From a virus: a stretch of 60,175 nt of DNA. A program made the position numbers and the translations under genes. Below, one piece after another: positions 39,593 through 48,791 of this stretch. Location: the IMG/VR virus record IMGVR_UViG_3300044801_000195, positions 1 to 60,175 of that record. The stretch is one strand, 5' to 3'. Within the stretch, counting starts at the first letter, position 1; every line of letters begins with the position of its first letter. Under the pieces are notes generated by a model. The model did no database searches. It saw only the letters and a list, made by a program, of their open reading frames with translations, and was not told where the DNA came from.

Positions 39593-40807
39593 GTGACGAC
39601 GCTTGCCCCGCAAATCGGGCCGGCCGGGATCTCTGGGCCGAGCTATGCCGATACTTTCGCCCAGCTTCAGAATATGTATTGGACCGTCTACGGCTCCGAT
39701 GCGGTGCTGGACCCCTCGACCCAGGACGGCCAATTTCTCGCCATCGTGGCGCAGGCGATTTACGACACCGGCCAGGCTTGTATCTCGGTCTATAACTCCT
39801 TCTCCCCGGCAACGGCCCTAGACGCGGCGCTGTCCTCGCGTGTTGGCATTAATGGCCTGACCCGCAACGTGGCCGGCTATTCCACCGCGACCGTGACGCT
39901 GACCGGCACCGCGGCGGCCGTTATCGGCAACGGCATTGTTGGCGACAACCAGAACCTCGGCACCCAATGGGCGCTGCCCGCCACCGTTACTATCGGGGGC
40001 GGCGGCACCGCGACGGTAACGGCGACCTCGACAGCAGCCGGAAACGTGTCCGCGGGCGCGGGCACCCTCGTCAACATCCTGACGCCAATGCTGGGCTGGC
40101 AGAGCGTCACCAATGCCGCCGCCGCGGCCGTTGGACTGCCCGTCGAGAGCGACGCCGCCCTGCGGCAGCGCCAAGCCGCATCCGCGGGACTTCCGGGACT
40201 TACACAGCTTGAGGGCATCTACGCCGCCGTCGCGGCGCTACCGGGCGTTGGCGCCCCCGCCGTCTTCGAGAACGATACCGGCATCACCAATGCGCTGGGC
40301 CTGCCGCCGCATTCGATTTCCGCCGTTGTGCAGGGCGGCGCCATTTCCGCCATCGCCGGCGCCATCGCGCTCAAAAAGAGTCCCGGCACCTCAACCTACG
40401 GCACCACGAGTCAGCTCGTCATCGATCAGAACGGCGTGCCGGTTATCGTCAATTTCTACCAGCTCGCCACGGTCACGATTAGCGTTGAAGTCACGGTCAA
40501 GGCGCTAACCGGCTATGTCTCGACCACGGCAACGCTAATCGAGCAAGCGGTCGCGGCTTTCATCTCCGGTCTTGGCATCGGCGGCCAGGTTTATCTGAAC
40601 CGCCTTTATATGCCGGCCAATCTGGGCGGTGACAACGCCGTGGCGGCAACCGGCTACAGTCAAGAGCAATTGGACGCCTTCGCGGCAACCTACAATGTCA
40701 GCGGTATCCGCATCGGCACCCCAGCGCTTGGGACCGCCGATATTCCGCTCAACTTCTATCAAGCCGCGATCTGCGTTATCGCGAATGTCACCGTGATCCA
40801 GACCTAA
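39593..40807 (+). CDS. Baseplate J-like protein
   Basis: 404 aa from GTG 39593. DGQFLAIVAQAIYDTGQACI, GINGLTRNVAGYSTATVTLT, NAAAAAVGLPVESDAALRQR, LTQLEGIYAAVAALPGVGAP, HSISAVVQGG: typical J/gp47 assembly. Links wedge to fibres. One-base overlap (TAATG) with the next gene. Confidence 0.88.
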   Translation: MTTLAPQIGPAGISGPSYADTFAQLQNMYWTVYGSDAVLDPSTQDGQFLAIVAQAIYDTGQACISVYNSFSPATALDAALSSRVGINGLTRNVAGYSTATVTLTGTAAAVIGNGIVGDNQNLGTQWALPATVTIGGGGTATVTATSTAAGNVSAGAGTLVNILTPMLGWQSVTNAAAAAVGLPVESDAALRQRQAASAGLPGLTQLEGIYAAVAALPGVGAPAVFENDTGITNALGLPPHSISAVVQGGAISAIAGAIALKKSPGTSTYGTTSQLVIDQNGVPVIVNFYQLATVTISVEVTVKALTGYVSTTATLIEQAVAAFISGLGIGGQVYLNRLYMPANLGGDNAVAATGYSQEQLDAFAATYNVSGIRIGTPALGTADIPLNFYQAAICVIANVTVIQT

Positions 40808-41574
40808 TGGCCGATCCCTTCATTTCCCAATGGGATTCCGGTCAACCGGGCGCGTTCTGGGATGTAGGTCTCGATTGGGATACCAATGTTGGCCCGTCGC
40901 CAGGGACGGTCTCCGCATGGCTCGCGCTGGTTACTTCCGGGCATGCCGATAAGCCGAAATTCATGTCGACGCTCGCCAATGTGTTGCAGCCCTTCGCGGA
41001 TACGATTGCGCTACTGCAGGGGATGTCCGCGGCATTCGATGTTGGCGCCGCTACCGGCGCCCAGCTCGATATCGTGGGCCAATGGGTTAACGTTTCCCGG
41101 TATATTCCCGCGGCGCTGACGGGGGTCTACTTTTCGTGGGATATGGCGGGCGTCGGTTGGGATCAAGGAACCTGGTGGAATCCGCTCAGCCCCGTCTCGC
41201 AACTAACCGCGCTGCCGGACGATGCCTACCGCCGCGCGATCCAACTCAAAATCGCATGGAATCAATGGGATGGTACCATCCCTGCAATCTATACCGCCTG
41301 GAATTCGGTTTTCCAGTCATTCGGGATCGGCCTGCTTATTCAGGACGAACCCGGCATGTGCATGCTTTACGCGCTGAGCGGCACCGTGCCGGACCCTCTA
41401 ACCCAAGGCATGTTTCTGGCCGGCCTCCTGACTCCCAAACCGGCCGGCGTTCAGATCGACACCTTTATGACCCCTTCCGTGCCCGCCACCCCTTATTTCG
41501 GCTTCGATGTCGAGAATTCAGCGATCTCGGGCTGGGATACCGGCGCTTGGGGCACTCTTAACCCCGGACTTTAA
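40807..41574 (+). CDS. DUF2612 baseplate/tail protein
   Basis: 255 aa. NVLQPFADTIALLQGMSAAF, DVGAATGAQLDIVGQWVNVS, LPDDAYRRAIQLKIAWNQWD and QSFGIGLLIQDEPGMCMLYA are DUF2612 features (gpI-like position). Connects baseplate to fibre. Confidence 0.82.
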   Translation: MADPFISQWDSGQPGAFWDVGLDWDTNVGPSPGTVSAWLALVTSGHADKPKFMSTLANVLQPFADTIALLQGMSAAFDVGAATGAQLDIVGQWVNVSRYIPAALTGVYFSWDMAGVGWDQGTWWNPLSPVSQLTALPDDAYRRAIQLKIAWNQWDGTIPAIYTAWNSVFQSFGIGLLIQDEPGMCMLYALSGTVPDPLTQGMFLAGLLTPKPAGVQIDTFMTPSVPATPYFGFDVENSAISGWDTGAWGTLNPGL

Positions 41575-41636
41575 ACCTCACCACATCAGGGACGGCACCG
41601 GCCCGGCTTTGCCGCGGCGCGGGCTGGCGCGCGTGA

Positions 41637-42857
41637 ATGACCACCAACGACTTCCTCCCCTTCGCCAACGATTCCGGCGCCACCAATGTTGACAGCCAGG
41701 TCAACTATCTCGCGGCGCAAACCGGCGGCGGTTACTCGCAAATGGGGTTCGCTGCTGGGCTCGCGGCATCGAACAAGGTCAACAAGGCGATCCGGCAGGC
41801 TAGTGTCGTCTCCGCCGCCCTCACCAACCTGATCGTCAGCCAGCTTGCCCAGAACGTGACGGATAGCGGCGGGGCCGGCAGCGTCACCGCGCTGTCGGCG
41901 CAATTACTCGCCCTGATGCAGGCCGCCGCCCAAGGCGCGCAGCCGCCGCTAAGGCCGCAAGGCCGCCTCACCCTGACCACAAACACCCCCGTGCTCGCCG
42001 CCGACGTTGCCGCGGCGACGGTGGTTTACTACACCGCTTACGAGGGCAACCAGGTCCCGGTCTGGAGCGGGACGCAATTTCTCAACCTGACTTTCGCGTC
42101 CGATCTTGTGCTGACGCTGACCTCGGCGGCGCAGGCCAACGATATCGTCGATGTGTTCGCGATCGATGTGTCCGGCGCGCCCGTGCTCGCCTTTGGGCCG
42201 GTCTGGGGCAATTCCGGCGCCGGGGCCGGGGCGCGCGGTTCGGGCGCGGGAACGACGCAGCTTGTCCGCCAAAGCGGCCTCTGGACCAATGCCAACATCG
42301 TCACGCTCTACAACGGCGCCACGACCTATGCCGGTGTCCCGGCCAATCAGGCGACCTATCTGGGCTCGTTGTTTATCGATGCCGCCGCGGGGCAGACGAC
42401 CTGCCGTCTCTCCTTCGGGCAGACCCGGAAATGGGGAGTGTGGAACGCCTATAACCGCAAACCTATCGCCATGCTAGGCGGCGACGGCACCGCATCCTGG
42501 ACGGGCAACGGGTCGCTCAGGGCGCTCAATGCCAACGCCGCGAACAACTGCACAGCATTTACCGGACTCCCCGAAGAACCGGTGCTGGCGATGCTTTCCA
42601 ACCAGGGCATAATCGCGGTTACCGGCTTGTTGAAATTCGGCATCGGTTTGAACAGTACGTCGGCTTTCACCGGAAGTATCGGATACAAAAGTGGCGGATC
42701 GACCGGATACGGTACTAACGAAACCCTCGTCAGCCAAAATATAATCTCGCCGCAACTTGGGATCAATACTATAAACATGCTGGAAAACGTGACAAGCGGC
42801 GCGGCGGTATATGGAACGCAAGCCAATAATCAATTGCTTGTAAGCTACCTGGGCTGA
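41637..42857 (+). CDS. Tail fibre protein
   Basis: 406 aa. The N-terminal ~100 residues (NDFLPFANDSGATNVDSQVN, NKAIRQASVVSAALTNLIVS) are a virion-attachment module common to myophage fibres. The rest is Gly/Thr/Asn-rich beta structure, likely the receptor-facing part. Its 3' end overlaps the convergent glycosyltransferase gene by 13 nt. Confidence 0.75.
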   Translation: MTTNDFLPFANDSGATNVDSQVNYLAAQTGGGYSQMGFAAGLAASNKVNKAIRQASVVSAALTNLIVSQLAQNVTDSGGAGSVTALSAQLLALMQAAAQGAQPPLRPQGRLTLTTNTPVLAADVAAATVVYYTAYEGNQVPVWSGTQFLNLTFASDLVLTLTSAAQANDIVDVFAIDVSGAPVLAFGPVWGNSGAGAGARGSGAGTTQLVRQSGLWTNANIVTLYNGATTYAGVPANQATYLGSLFIDAAAGQTTCRLSFGQTRKWGVWNAYNRKPIAMLGGDGTASWTGNGSLRALNANAANNCTAFTGLPEEPVLAMLSNQGIIAVTGLLKFGIGLNSTSAFTGSIGYKSGGSTGYGTNETLVSQNIISPQLGINTINMLENVTSGAAVYGTQANNQLLVSYLG

Positions 42858-43603
42858 ATTCGAAACCTGCGGGCTAGCATGCGTGCTTCGATTCTTTTGC
42901 GAAACGAGTGCTCGATGCGCTCGAAACGAGTGCAAAGCCATTGTGCTACTGTCAATTTCTTGGTGTGCACGGCCCGTACCGGTCTTATGGTAGATGGAAG
43001 GCCGCTTTCCCAGATCAGCGGCCGGTCCACACATAACGCGACCAGCCCATACCGCCAGAAAAAGCCCAAATGCGTATCGTAGGCATGCCTGAAATGGCGC
43101 AAGCTTTGAAGAACTTTTCCGGCTCCTTGCCGCGAATACATCCAGCCTGTCGACCCGGCGCTTAGAAAAGCGGTCGCATGGAGATTGATATCTCCTATTC
43201 TCGCAAGAGACCGCTGGAGCGGCTTTTCTTTGCGAATTTCGAGTTTGATTGCATCCCATTCCATGGGCAGGTTCTTCGCGGCCCTGGCAAAGACTGGAAG
43301 GCGTTCCGAAAGCCGGGCATCGTCTTCGAGGATTACCGCAACCTCAGCAGCACTGGCCAGGAATGTTTGGAGCGCTTTTTGGTGACTTAGCACGCATGCA
43401 ACTTCCTCCGGTTTCAGATCGGGCGCGTAGCGGAGGCGCCCCTTGCGGTCATAACCAAACGCGGCGTCAAGATCGATGCCCGCACCATCAATGGCCTGCA
43501 CGAAACTAAGCGCTATACCGATTCTTTGCGCCTCGGCTTCCATCGCTGTGCGCCGATCGAACGACCGCGCGAGATTAATGCATAGAAATAGAACTTCCGT
43601 CAT
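42845..43603 (-). CDS. Family 25 glycosyltransferase (LPS modification)
   Basis: 252 aa from ATG 43603 (AGG upstream; TTG 43627 is less likely). CINLARSFDRRTAMEAEAQR, CVLSHQKALQTFLA, VAVILEDDARLSERLPVF and GSTGWMYSRQGAGKVLQSL follow the GT25/LgtB-type order with the LEDD metal-binding motif. It transfers sugars to lipooligosaccharide. Inverted between two fibre genes, it likely alters the host surface during lysogeny (receptor change or superinfection exclusion). Confidence 0.87.
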   Translation of the reverse strand: MTEVLFLCINLARSFDRRTAMEAEAQRIGIALSFVQAIDGAGIDLDAAFGYDRKGRLRYAPDLKPEEVACVLSHQKALQTFLASAAEVAVILEDDARLSERLPVFARAAKNLPMEWDAIKLEIRKEKPLQRSLARIGDINLHATAFLSAGSTGWMYSRQGAGKVLQSLRHFRHAYDTHLGFFWRYGLVALCVDRPLIWESGLPSTIRPVRAVHTKKLTVAQWLCTRFERIEHSFRKRIEARMLARRFRIQPR

Positions 43604-43680
43604 CGAAAACCTACTCGCGCGCTTCAAAGCGCCGCCATAGCCCCGTTATCCTTAACAAACTAACACCGGGCAAGCCACCC

Positions 43681-45441
43681 ATGCAGAGTTGCATAAATCC
43701 ACGCGCCGCGCTGTTAGCGCTGCTGGCCACCGTGCTTCTCGCGTGGCCGGTCCATGCGCAGAGCACGATCAATCCCAGGATTCCCGCCGCGAATTCGACG
43801 CTGAGTTCCGCGCCGATCCGAGGCAATTTTCAGGCCGCCTACAACGATATCAATGGGCTCTACGCCAGCTTTCTTAACCCGCTGGCAATGCCATTTGGCG
43901 GCACCGGGGCGGCGCTGACGCCATCCAATGGCGGCATCGTTTATTCCAACGCTTCGAGCCTTGCCATTCTGACCGGCACGTCCACGGCGCGCCATATGCT
44001 ACAATCTGGCGCAAGCACCACGCCGGCCTGGTCGACGGCGACCTGGCCCGCCACGGCGGCGCAGGGAACGGTGCTCAATGCCGGCACGCTCAATGCCTGG
44101 TCCGCGACCGCGACGCCAACGCTTGGGCAAGCGGGCGTCACCACGGGTTGCCTTAGTTTTGGCGGCGTCACCAGCGGCACCGCGAGCGTGTGCGCGCAAA
44201 GCGCGGCGGGCGCCCCCGCTTTGCTATGGCCCACCACCTCGGGCACGCTCATCAACACGGCGGGCGGACAATCCATTGCCGGACTGACCGTAACGGGCTC
44301 GCTCGCGGCCCCGGGAGGTACGGTTAGCGGCACAACTACGTTTACTTACGATGGCGACTGGTGGATTGGGGGAAACACCGACCTATCGCTAATGTATATC
44401 GGCGGATTTGCCACGGCATCCGGCACCTTGGCGGGATTGCTTACTGGCGGAGATTTTTGTCACCTTTATTTTAATCACAACGTTCCTACCCCCAGCAACG
44501 GTACATTCACAACCACCGCCGATTATACGTCGCCGAGCTATAGCATATGCTGGTCGGATCTAGGACTTCTGAACGTCTATCAAGCGCCCGCGACCGGAGT
44601 CCTCGGAAATCCTCCCGCATTCGGGGCAACGCCCACCTACTCGCAAAACCTGCTTACGGGTACTTTGAAGCTCAACGGCGTTTCGGTTCCCATGCCTAGC
44701 GCCGCGACAACTTGGACCGCTGTTCAAACTTTCACGAATAGCGACATCCGGCTCCTCGGCTCTTCGACGGGCTATACCGCATTCACAAGCGCGAATGCCG
44801 GCGGCTCCAGCTATACGCTGACGTTCCCGGCGGTCACGGATACGTTAGCCACGCTCGGCACGGCGGATCAAACGCTGTCGGGTGGCGCCAATCTCACCGC
44901 CTATTCCATCGGCACGAAATCCGGCGGCACCTACACCGTGGATTGCGGCTTTAATCCCGTGCAGTATCTGCTAAACGCGGGTGCGTTCATAATTGCCGCC
45001 CCGGCGCTGGATGGCCACTGCGTCGTACAGGCGGTGAGCGGACCCGGCGCCGGGGTTATAACGCTGTCCGGATTCTCGGCATCGGCTAGCGGCACTGGCG
45101 ACATTTATACCACGGCGAACACCGCAAGCGGCGCCGTTACAATCTCAAATAACTCGCCGGCGGTTATCACGTGGACGCAAGCTTTTGTGCCGGGGCAAGT
45201 GGTCTATTTTACGACAAGCAGCGCGCTGCCGGCCGGCATTACTGCCAATCAAATCTATTATGTAATCGCGGCGGGGCTAAGCGGCAGTTCGTTCGAGATA
45301 TCCGCGACACCGGGGGGCGCGGCGGTCAATACGAGTAGCGCGGGCTCAGGCACACAAACCGGGCATGAGCCGGCGGTGTACGCGCTTTATGTGTTCCGGG
45401 TTAACGGCCTGGCCACGGGCGTCTGGAAACAGCAACAATGA
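43681..45441 (+). CDS. Secreted fibre-like protein
   Basis: 586 aa. Sec signal peptide (AALLALLATVLLAWPVHAQ), then STINPRIPAANSTLSSAPIR and NFQAAYNDINGLYASFL, a fibre N-terminal repeat style, then Gly/Ser/Thr/Ala-rich beta repeats (GGTGAALTPSNGGIVYSNAS). Probably an adhesin or fibre. A signal peptide is atypical for a fibre gene. Confidence 0.7.
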   Translation: MQSCINPRAALLALLATVLLAWPVHAQSTINPRIPAANSTLSSAPIRGNFQAAYNDINGLYASFLNPLAMPFGGTGAALTPSNGGIVYSNASSLAILTGTSTARHMLQSGASTTPAWSTATWPATAAQGTVLNAGTLNAWSATATPTLGQAGVTTGCLSFGGVTSGTASVCAQSAAGAPALLWPTTSGTLINTAGGQSIAGLTVTGSLAAPGGTVSGTTTFTYDGDWWIGGNTDLSLMYIGGFATASGTLAGLLTGGDFCHLYFNHNVPTPSNGTFTTTADYTSPSYSICWSDLGLLNVYQAPATGVLGNPPAFGATPTYSQNLLTGTLKLNGVSVPMPSAATTWTAVQTFTNSDIRLLGSSTGYTAFTSANAGGSSYTLTFPAVTDTLATLGTADQTLSGGANLTAYSIGTKSGGTYTVDCGFNPVQYLLNAGAFIIAAPALDGHCVVQAVSGPGAGVITLSGFSASASGTGDIYTTANTASGAVTISNNSPAVITWTQAFVPGQVVYFTTSSALPAGITANQIYYVIAAGLSGSSFEISATPGGAAVNTSSAGSGTQTGHEPAVYALYVFRVNGLATGVWKQQQ

Positions 45442-46412
45442 GAGGCTTATTTCTAGCGGTCTGGCTGGCGTTAGCGGTTCTTAGCGCGCCCGCCAGCCAC
45501 GCCGCGGACTGCAACACGGCCTATATAACGGCCACGGGGGCTGGATCGTGCACGGTCCCCGGCGGCATCGCATCGATGACGCTGATAGGCTATGGCGGCG
45601 GTCAATCGGGCTTTACCGCCACGACTTCACCATCCGTCGCGGGCGCGGGGGGCGCAGGCGCCGATTATGCAACGGCCACGGTTACGGTCACGTTCGGCCA
45701 TACCGTTTATTTCAGCATCGGCACGGGCGGAAGTACAACCGGCGCGGCCGGCGGCGATACCTGGATCAATGTCAACGCCAACGCCGCGCCCAGTTCCGCT
45801 GCCAACGGAATTCTGGTTAAAGGCGGCGGTTCGGCTAGTACCAGTGTCGGCACGGTAATAAAGACCGGCGGCGCGGGGGGCGCGGGCGGCGCGGGTACGT
45901 CGGGGGGCGGCGGAGGCGGAGGCGGAGCCGCGGGCTCGTATGGAAACGGTGCCGCGGGCGGAGGCGGATATGCCACTACCGGCGGCGGCGGGGGGGGCGG
46001 CGGTAGCGATAACGGCACGGCGGGCACTACCGCGACGGGCGGTACGGGTGCAATAGGCGGTAACGGACGCGGCGGCAGCGGTCATGGCATCGCAAACGGC
46101 AATGCCACGCCCCTTTCGGGAGCCGGCGCGGGCGGCGGCAGCACGTCGAATCCTGGCGGCCTCGGTGCGCTTGACGACGTTTACGGTAACGGCACGAACG
46201 GCCCGGGAGGGGCGGGGGGGGGCGGCGGAGGCGGCGCGGCATGCGGCGCGGGCGGCTCGTCGTCGGGCTACGGCGCGGGCGGTGGAGGCGGCGGACGGGG
46301 AAGTACAGGACCAACGTTGTGCGCGGGCACCGCGGGAACGCAAGGTTTCGCGCAAATCGGGTTTACAGCGGCACCGTCGGCCATATTGCCGATGCCTCCA
46401 ATCGTCCCATAG
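45438..46412 (+). CDS. Glycine-rich adhesin-like protein with signal peptide
   Basis: 324 aa, ATGA overlap with the upstream gene. Signal peptide (LFLAVWLALAVLSAPASHA). Residues ~35-130 are beta-rich (GSCTVPGGIASMTLIGYGGG). Residues ~135-300 are glycine-dominated with runs of 7-9 Gly, split by short variable segments, as in polyglycine-II helix adhesins such as phage S16 gp38. Likely the receptor-binding tip; secretion raises other options. Confidence 0.65.
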   Translation: MRGLFLAVWLALAVLSAPASHAADCNTAYITATGAGSCTVPGGIASMTLIGYGGGQSGFTATTSPSVAGAGGAGADYATATVTVTFGHTVYFSIGTGGSTTGAAGGDTWINVNANAAPSSAANGILVKGGGSASTSVGTVIKTGGAGGAGGAGTSGGGGGGGGAAGSYGNGAAGGGGYATTGGGGGGGGSDNGTAGTTATGGTGAIGGNGRGGSGHGIANGNATPLSGAGAGGGSTSNPGGLGALDDVYGNGTNGPGGAGGGGGGGAACGAGGSSSGYGAGGGGGGRGSTGPTLCAGTAGTQGFAQIGFTAAPSAILPMPPIVP

Positions 46413-46420
46413 GAATCCCC

Positions 46421-47266
46421 ATGCAACACCCTTATGACGCCCTTCGGGGCGAATACTTGGAGTTTTTGTCCAAGCTCACGATAACACGTGCGAACGAGGC
46501 CAGGGAGCGGGCGAAGGAAATCCTGCCGCTCAAGCCGCGCTACCAGACGGTTTCGGATGAGACTAAAGTGCCAACGGTTATGCTAATGGCACTTAATGAG
46601 CGCGAAAGCGGATCAAATCTGCGGACCTACCTCGGGAACGGCCAGCGGCTCGACCGCGTGACAACGCTCGTGCCCAAGGGGCGCGGGCCATGGTCTACAT
46701 TCGAGGCCGGGTGCGTCGATGCGTTCGCCTACGAGCATCTCATTGGCCTCGATTGGTCCGATGGATGGCCGTTTGTGCTTTACCACGAGGAAGCGTGGAA
46801 TGGTTTTGGCCCGCGCGATCGCGGCAAGCCAACTGGATATCTCTACGCTGGTACGAACATCTATACGGGTGGCAAGTATGTAGCTGACGGGATCTGGAAC
46901 TCTACATTTAACGATCCGCAGCTCGGTACGATCCCGATCATGCTCGCACTCATGGAGCTGGACAAGTTCATGAGCCTCCCTGGCTGGCCGAAGTCGAGCC
47001 CGTGGCTGAACATCCCCGAACTGCAAAAGCCTCCTGTGGGACACGACGGCGGCGATCATGGCGTTTCGTGGCTACAAACCGAGCTCAACGCCGTTCAAGA
47101 CGCGGGCCTCGCCGTGGACGGCTCATATGGCCGCTTCACCCGGATGGCGGTGCGGCAATTCCAGGCCGCGCACGGTCTCGACGTGGACGGTCTGGCGGGG
47201 CCGCTCACGCTGGCACTGCTTGAAAAAGCAGTTACCTCTCGCAATAACCTAGGAGCATCGTCATGA
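46421..47266 (+). CDS. Endolysin: lysozyme-family domain plus peptidoglycan-binding domain
   Basis: 281 aa from ATG 46421. The N-terminal catalytic domain (PTVMLMALNERESGSNLRTY with Glu in RES, GNGQRLDRVTTLVPKGRGPW, TFEAGCVDAFAYEHL, FGPRDRGKPTGYLYAGTNIY, GKYVADGIWN) matches the phage lysozyme family of the COG5526 type. C-terminal PG_binding_1: VSWLQTELNAVQDAGLAVDG and RMAVRQFQAAHGLDVDGLAG. No signal peptide, so it needs a holin. Confidence 0.87.
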   Translation: MQHPYDALRGEYLEFLSKLTITRANEARERAKEILPLKPRYQTVSDETKVPTVMLMALNERESGSNLRTYLGNGQRLDRVTTLVPKGRGPWSTFEAGCVDAFAYEHLIGLDWSDGWPFVLYHEEAWNGFGPRDRGKPTGYLYAGTNIYTGGKYVADGIWNSTFNDPQLGTIPIMLALMELDKFMSLPGWPKSSPWLNIPELQKPPVGHDGGDHGVSWLQTELNAVQDAGLAVDGSYGRFTRMAVRQFQAAHGLDVDGLAGPLTLALLEKAVTSRNNLGASS

Positions 47267-47562
47267 ATTTTGCCTTATCCTTCCTATCGCCGAGCTGGCT
47301 TGCGGGGCTTTTCCTGCAACTTATCAGCTCGGACCTCTTCCAGTCCCTCGAACGCAAAGCGCTGGCCGGCCTTGCGGGCTGGTTTATTCACATCGGGGTA
47401 AGCACAACCGATGCCAATGCCGCGCTGACCTCGATTATCGCGGGCGTCACGACGCTGCTGGCAAGTCTGTTTGCCAGTCTCAGGAACAACGCCTCTAGCA
47501 CAGCGAGCGCAACCAATGCCGCAGCCACAGCCACTGCCAAAAACCCGCCAGCAACTGTTTGA
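47263..47562 (+). CDS. Putative holin-like membrane protein
   Basis: 99 aa; ATGA overlap with the endolysin. Two hydrophobic stretches (LSFLSPSWLAGLFLQLISS; ALTSIIAGVTTLLASLFASL) and a disordered Ala/Thr tail fit a small two-helix membrane protein. Holin role inferred from position. Confidence 0.55.
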   Translation: MNFALSFLSPSWLAGLFLQLISSDLFQSLERKALAGLAGWFIHIGVSTTDANAALTSIIAGVTTLLASLFASLRNNASSTASATNAAATATAKNPPATV

Positions 47563-47710
47563 TACGATTGCCTCAGCCATCGGCTGGGGCGCGACCGCCG
47601 GCGATGTGGCGGCGGTCGCCCTGCGGTTAGAGGCACAGGGAATCGAATTCGTTCCCGCCGCTCTCTTGCCGGAAGGATTCGTCAATCCCTTCCGTGCTAA
47701 AAAGACCTGA
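47516..47710 (+). CDS. Small phage protein after lysis gene
   Basis: 64 aa from ATG 47516, overlapping the previous gene in another frame. QQLFDTIASAIGWGATAGDV, AALRLEAQGIEF-type helix and PAALLPEGFVNPFRA form a compact conserved-looking protein. Function unknown. Confidence 0.55.
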   Translation: MPQPQPLPKTRQQLFDTIASAIGWGATAGDVAAVALRLEAQGIEFVPAALLPEGFVNPFRAKKT

Positions 47711-47820
47711 TCGTGTTCAGATTTTTTGGCGGAAGCCTCAGCCTAGACCCCGCGGCAGAGCGCCTGCTGGGCCGGCTCATTACCGCGCTCAATCGTAATT
47801 CCGATGTAGGAGAAAAGCTT

Positions 47821-48078
47821 ATGACTGCCATCGACGATCTGACCGCGGCCGATACCGCTCTTGGTGCTGAAATCGCCGCCGTTCTGACCGGTTTGCAAAC
47901 GCTAGGCAACGAGATTGCCACGCTGGTGGCGGAGCTCGCCGCGGCCAACGCGGTCAACAACACTGCCGCTATCGCCGCGATCGCCGCCGATCTCACTGCA
48001 AAAACCGCGAACCTATCCGCCGGGCTCGCCACGGCGCTGGCCACGATTCCCGCGGCCTCCGCACCGGTCGCGGCGTAA
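47821..48078 (+). CDS. Small coiled-coil protein
   Basis: 85 aa from ATG 47821, chosen for its AGGAGA box 8 nt upstream. A GTG at 47713 would add 36 residues without a ribosome-binding site. TAIDDLTAADTALGAEIAAV and later heptads predict a long coiled coil. Often seen beside phage lysis genes; role unknown. Confidence 0.6.
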   Translation: MTAIDDLTAADTALGAEIAAVLTGLQTLGNEIATLVAELAAANAVNNTAAIAAIAADLTAKTANLSAGLATALATIPAASAPVAA

Positions 48079-48083
48079 GGACG

Positions 48084-48350
48084 GTGCCGGCCCGCGCCAC
48101 GGATGACGCCCCGGCTCCGATGTGGCGCTCCATGACCATTCAGGATTTATCGAAAGGATATATCCCGGTCTTATTGGCGATCTCGCTGGGGATCGGGCTC
48201 ACCATGGCGGGTATTGAAACCGGGATCTTCATCGAGAGCATGCGCGAGGATCATAGCGCGCTGCTCAGCCTCAAGGGACAAGTCGCCGAGATCAAAAAGA
48301 TGCTTGAGGGGCATGTACCCTGCATTTCAGGCAGTGTCGCGGGAAAATAA
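48084..48350 (+). CDS. Single-TM protein, possible spanin/holin partner
   Basis: 88 aa from GTG 48084. One membrane helix (GYIPVLLAISLGIGLTMAGI) followed by a short coiled coil (ALLSLKGQVAEIKKMLEG). Last gene of the late operon; an i-spanin-like or holin-accessory role is possible. Confidence 0.5.
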   Translation: MPARATDDAPAPMWRSMTIQDLSKGYIPVLLAISLGIGLTMAGIETGIFIESMREDHSALLSLKGQVAEIKKMLEGHVPCISGSVAGK

Positions 48351-48383
48351 TTCCGCTCCCGCCGTAGACCCGAAAATAAAAAA

Positions 48384-48419
48384 CCCCCGCTCCGGAATGA
48401 ACCGGAGCGGGGGTTTTTT
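48384..48419 (+). terminator. Strong intrinsic terminator of the late operon
   Basis: A 12-bp perfect stem CCCCCGCTCCGG/CCGGAGCGGGGG (48384-48395, 48402-48413) with loop AATGAA, followed by six T. A-tracts precede the stem, so it can also act on the minus strand. Confidence 0.95.
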
Positions 48420-48604
48420 GATTCCTGCGGGCGAATGGACGGCGTGTCCGGAAGCAAGCGTTAATAAACCGGGATACCGTGGGATGCCATGTCTATCATT
48501 TGGACGCTCCGTCCAGCCGGGGCCGGATGGCATGAAGCATTGTCTAGCATTGTTTTGTAAACGTCCGAAATATTGTCCGAAGCGTCCACTTTATACGTCC
48601 GGTT

Positions 48605-48733
48605 TTACTTGGCTTTTCTACAGTATTCGCACACATCTGGATAGGCTCTCTCAGTATCCAGATCATGGCCGTATCCATCGGGACATCGCTTATTCGCAGT
48701 GTCCGGCCGTCGTGCTTCATGTTCATCGTCCAA
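48605..48733 (-). CDS. Possible 42-aa zinc-finger-like peptide
   Basis: TTG 48733 opens a frame containing KRCPDGYGHDLDTERAYPDV then CEYCRKAK, a C-x5-H-xn-C-x2-C pattern common in tiny phage zinc proteins. The overlapping frame from ATG 48726 has the better-spaced AAAGGA box but no motif. Uncertain which is real. Confidence 0.35.
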   Translation of the reverse strand: MDDEHEARRPDTANKRCPDGYGHDLDTERAYPDVCEYCRKAK

Positions 48734-48752
48734 TCCTTTCCAGCGCTGAAAT

Positions 48753-48787
48753 AAAAAAAAGACGCCCGCCGGTTTCCCGAGGGCGTC
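48753..48787 (-). terminator. Intrinsic terminator for the membrane-HTH gene
   Basis: On the minus strand GACGCCC (48787-48781) pairs with GGGCGTC (48767-48761), followed by eight T (48760-48753). It lies four nt after the stop of the 48792-49898 gene. Confidence 0.9.
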
Positions 48788-48791
48788 AGCG

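Noticed and set aside
45627-46355. Ala/Arg-rich minus-strand frame opposite the glycine-rich gene
   Set aside because: Composition is a direct consequence of GGC/GCC runs in the plus-strand gene; no start context or motif.
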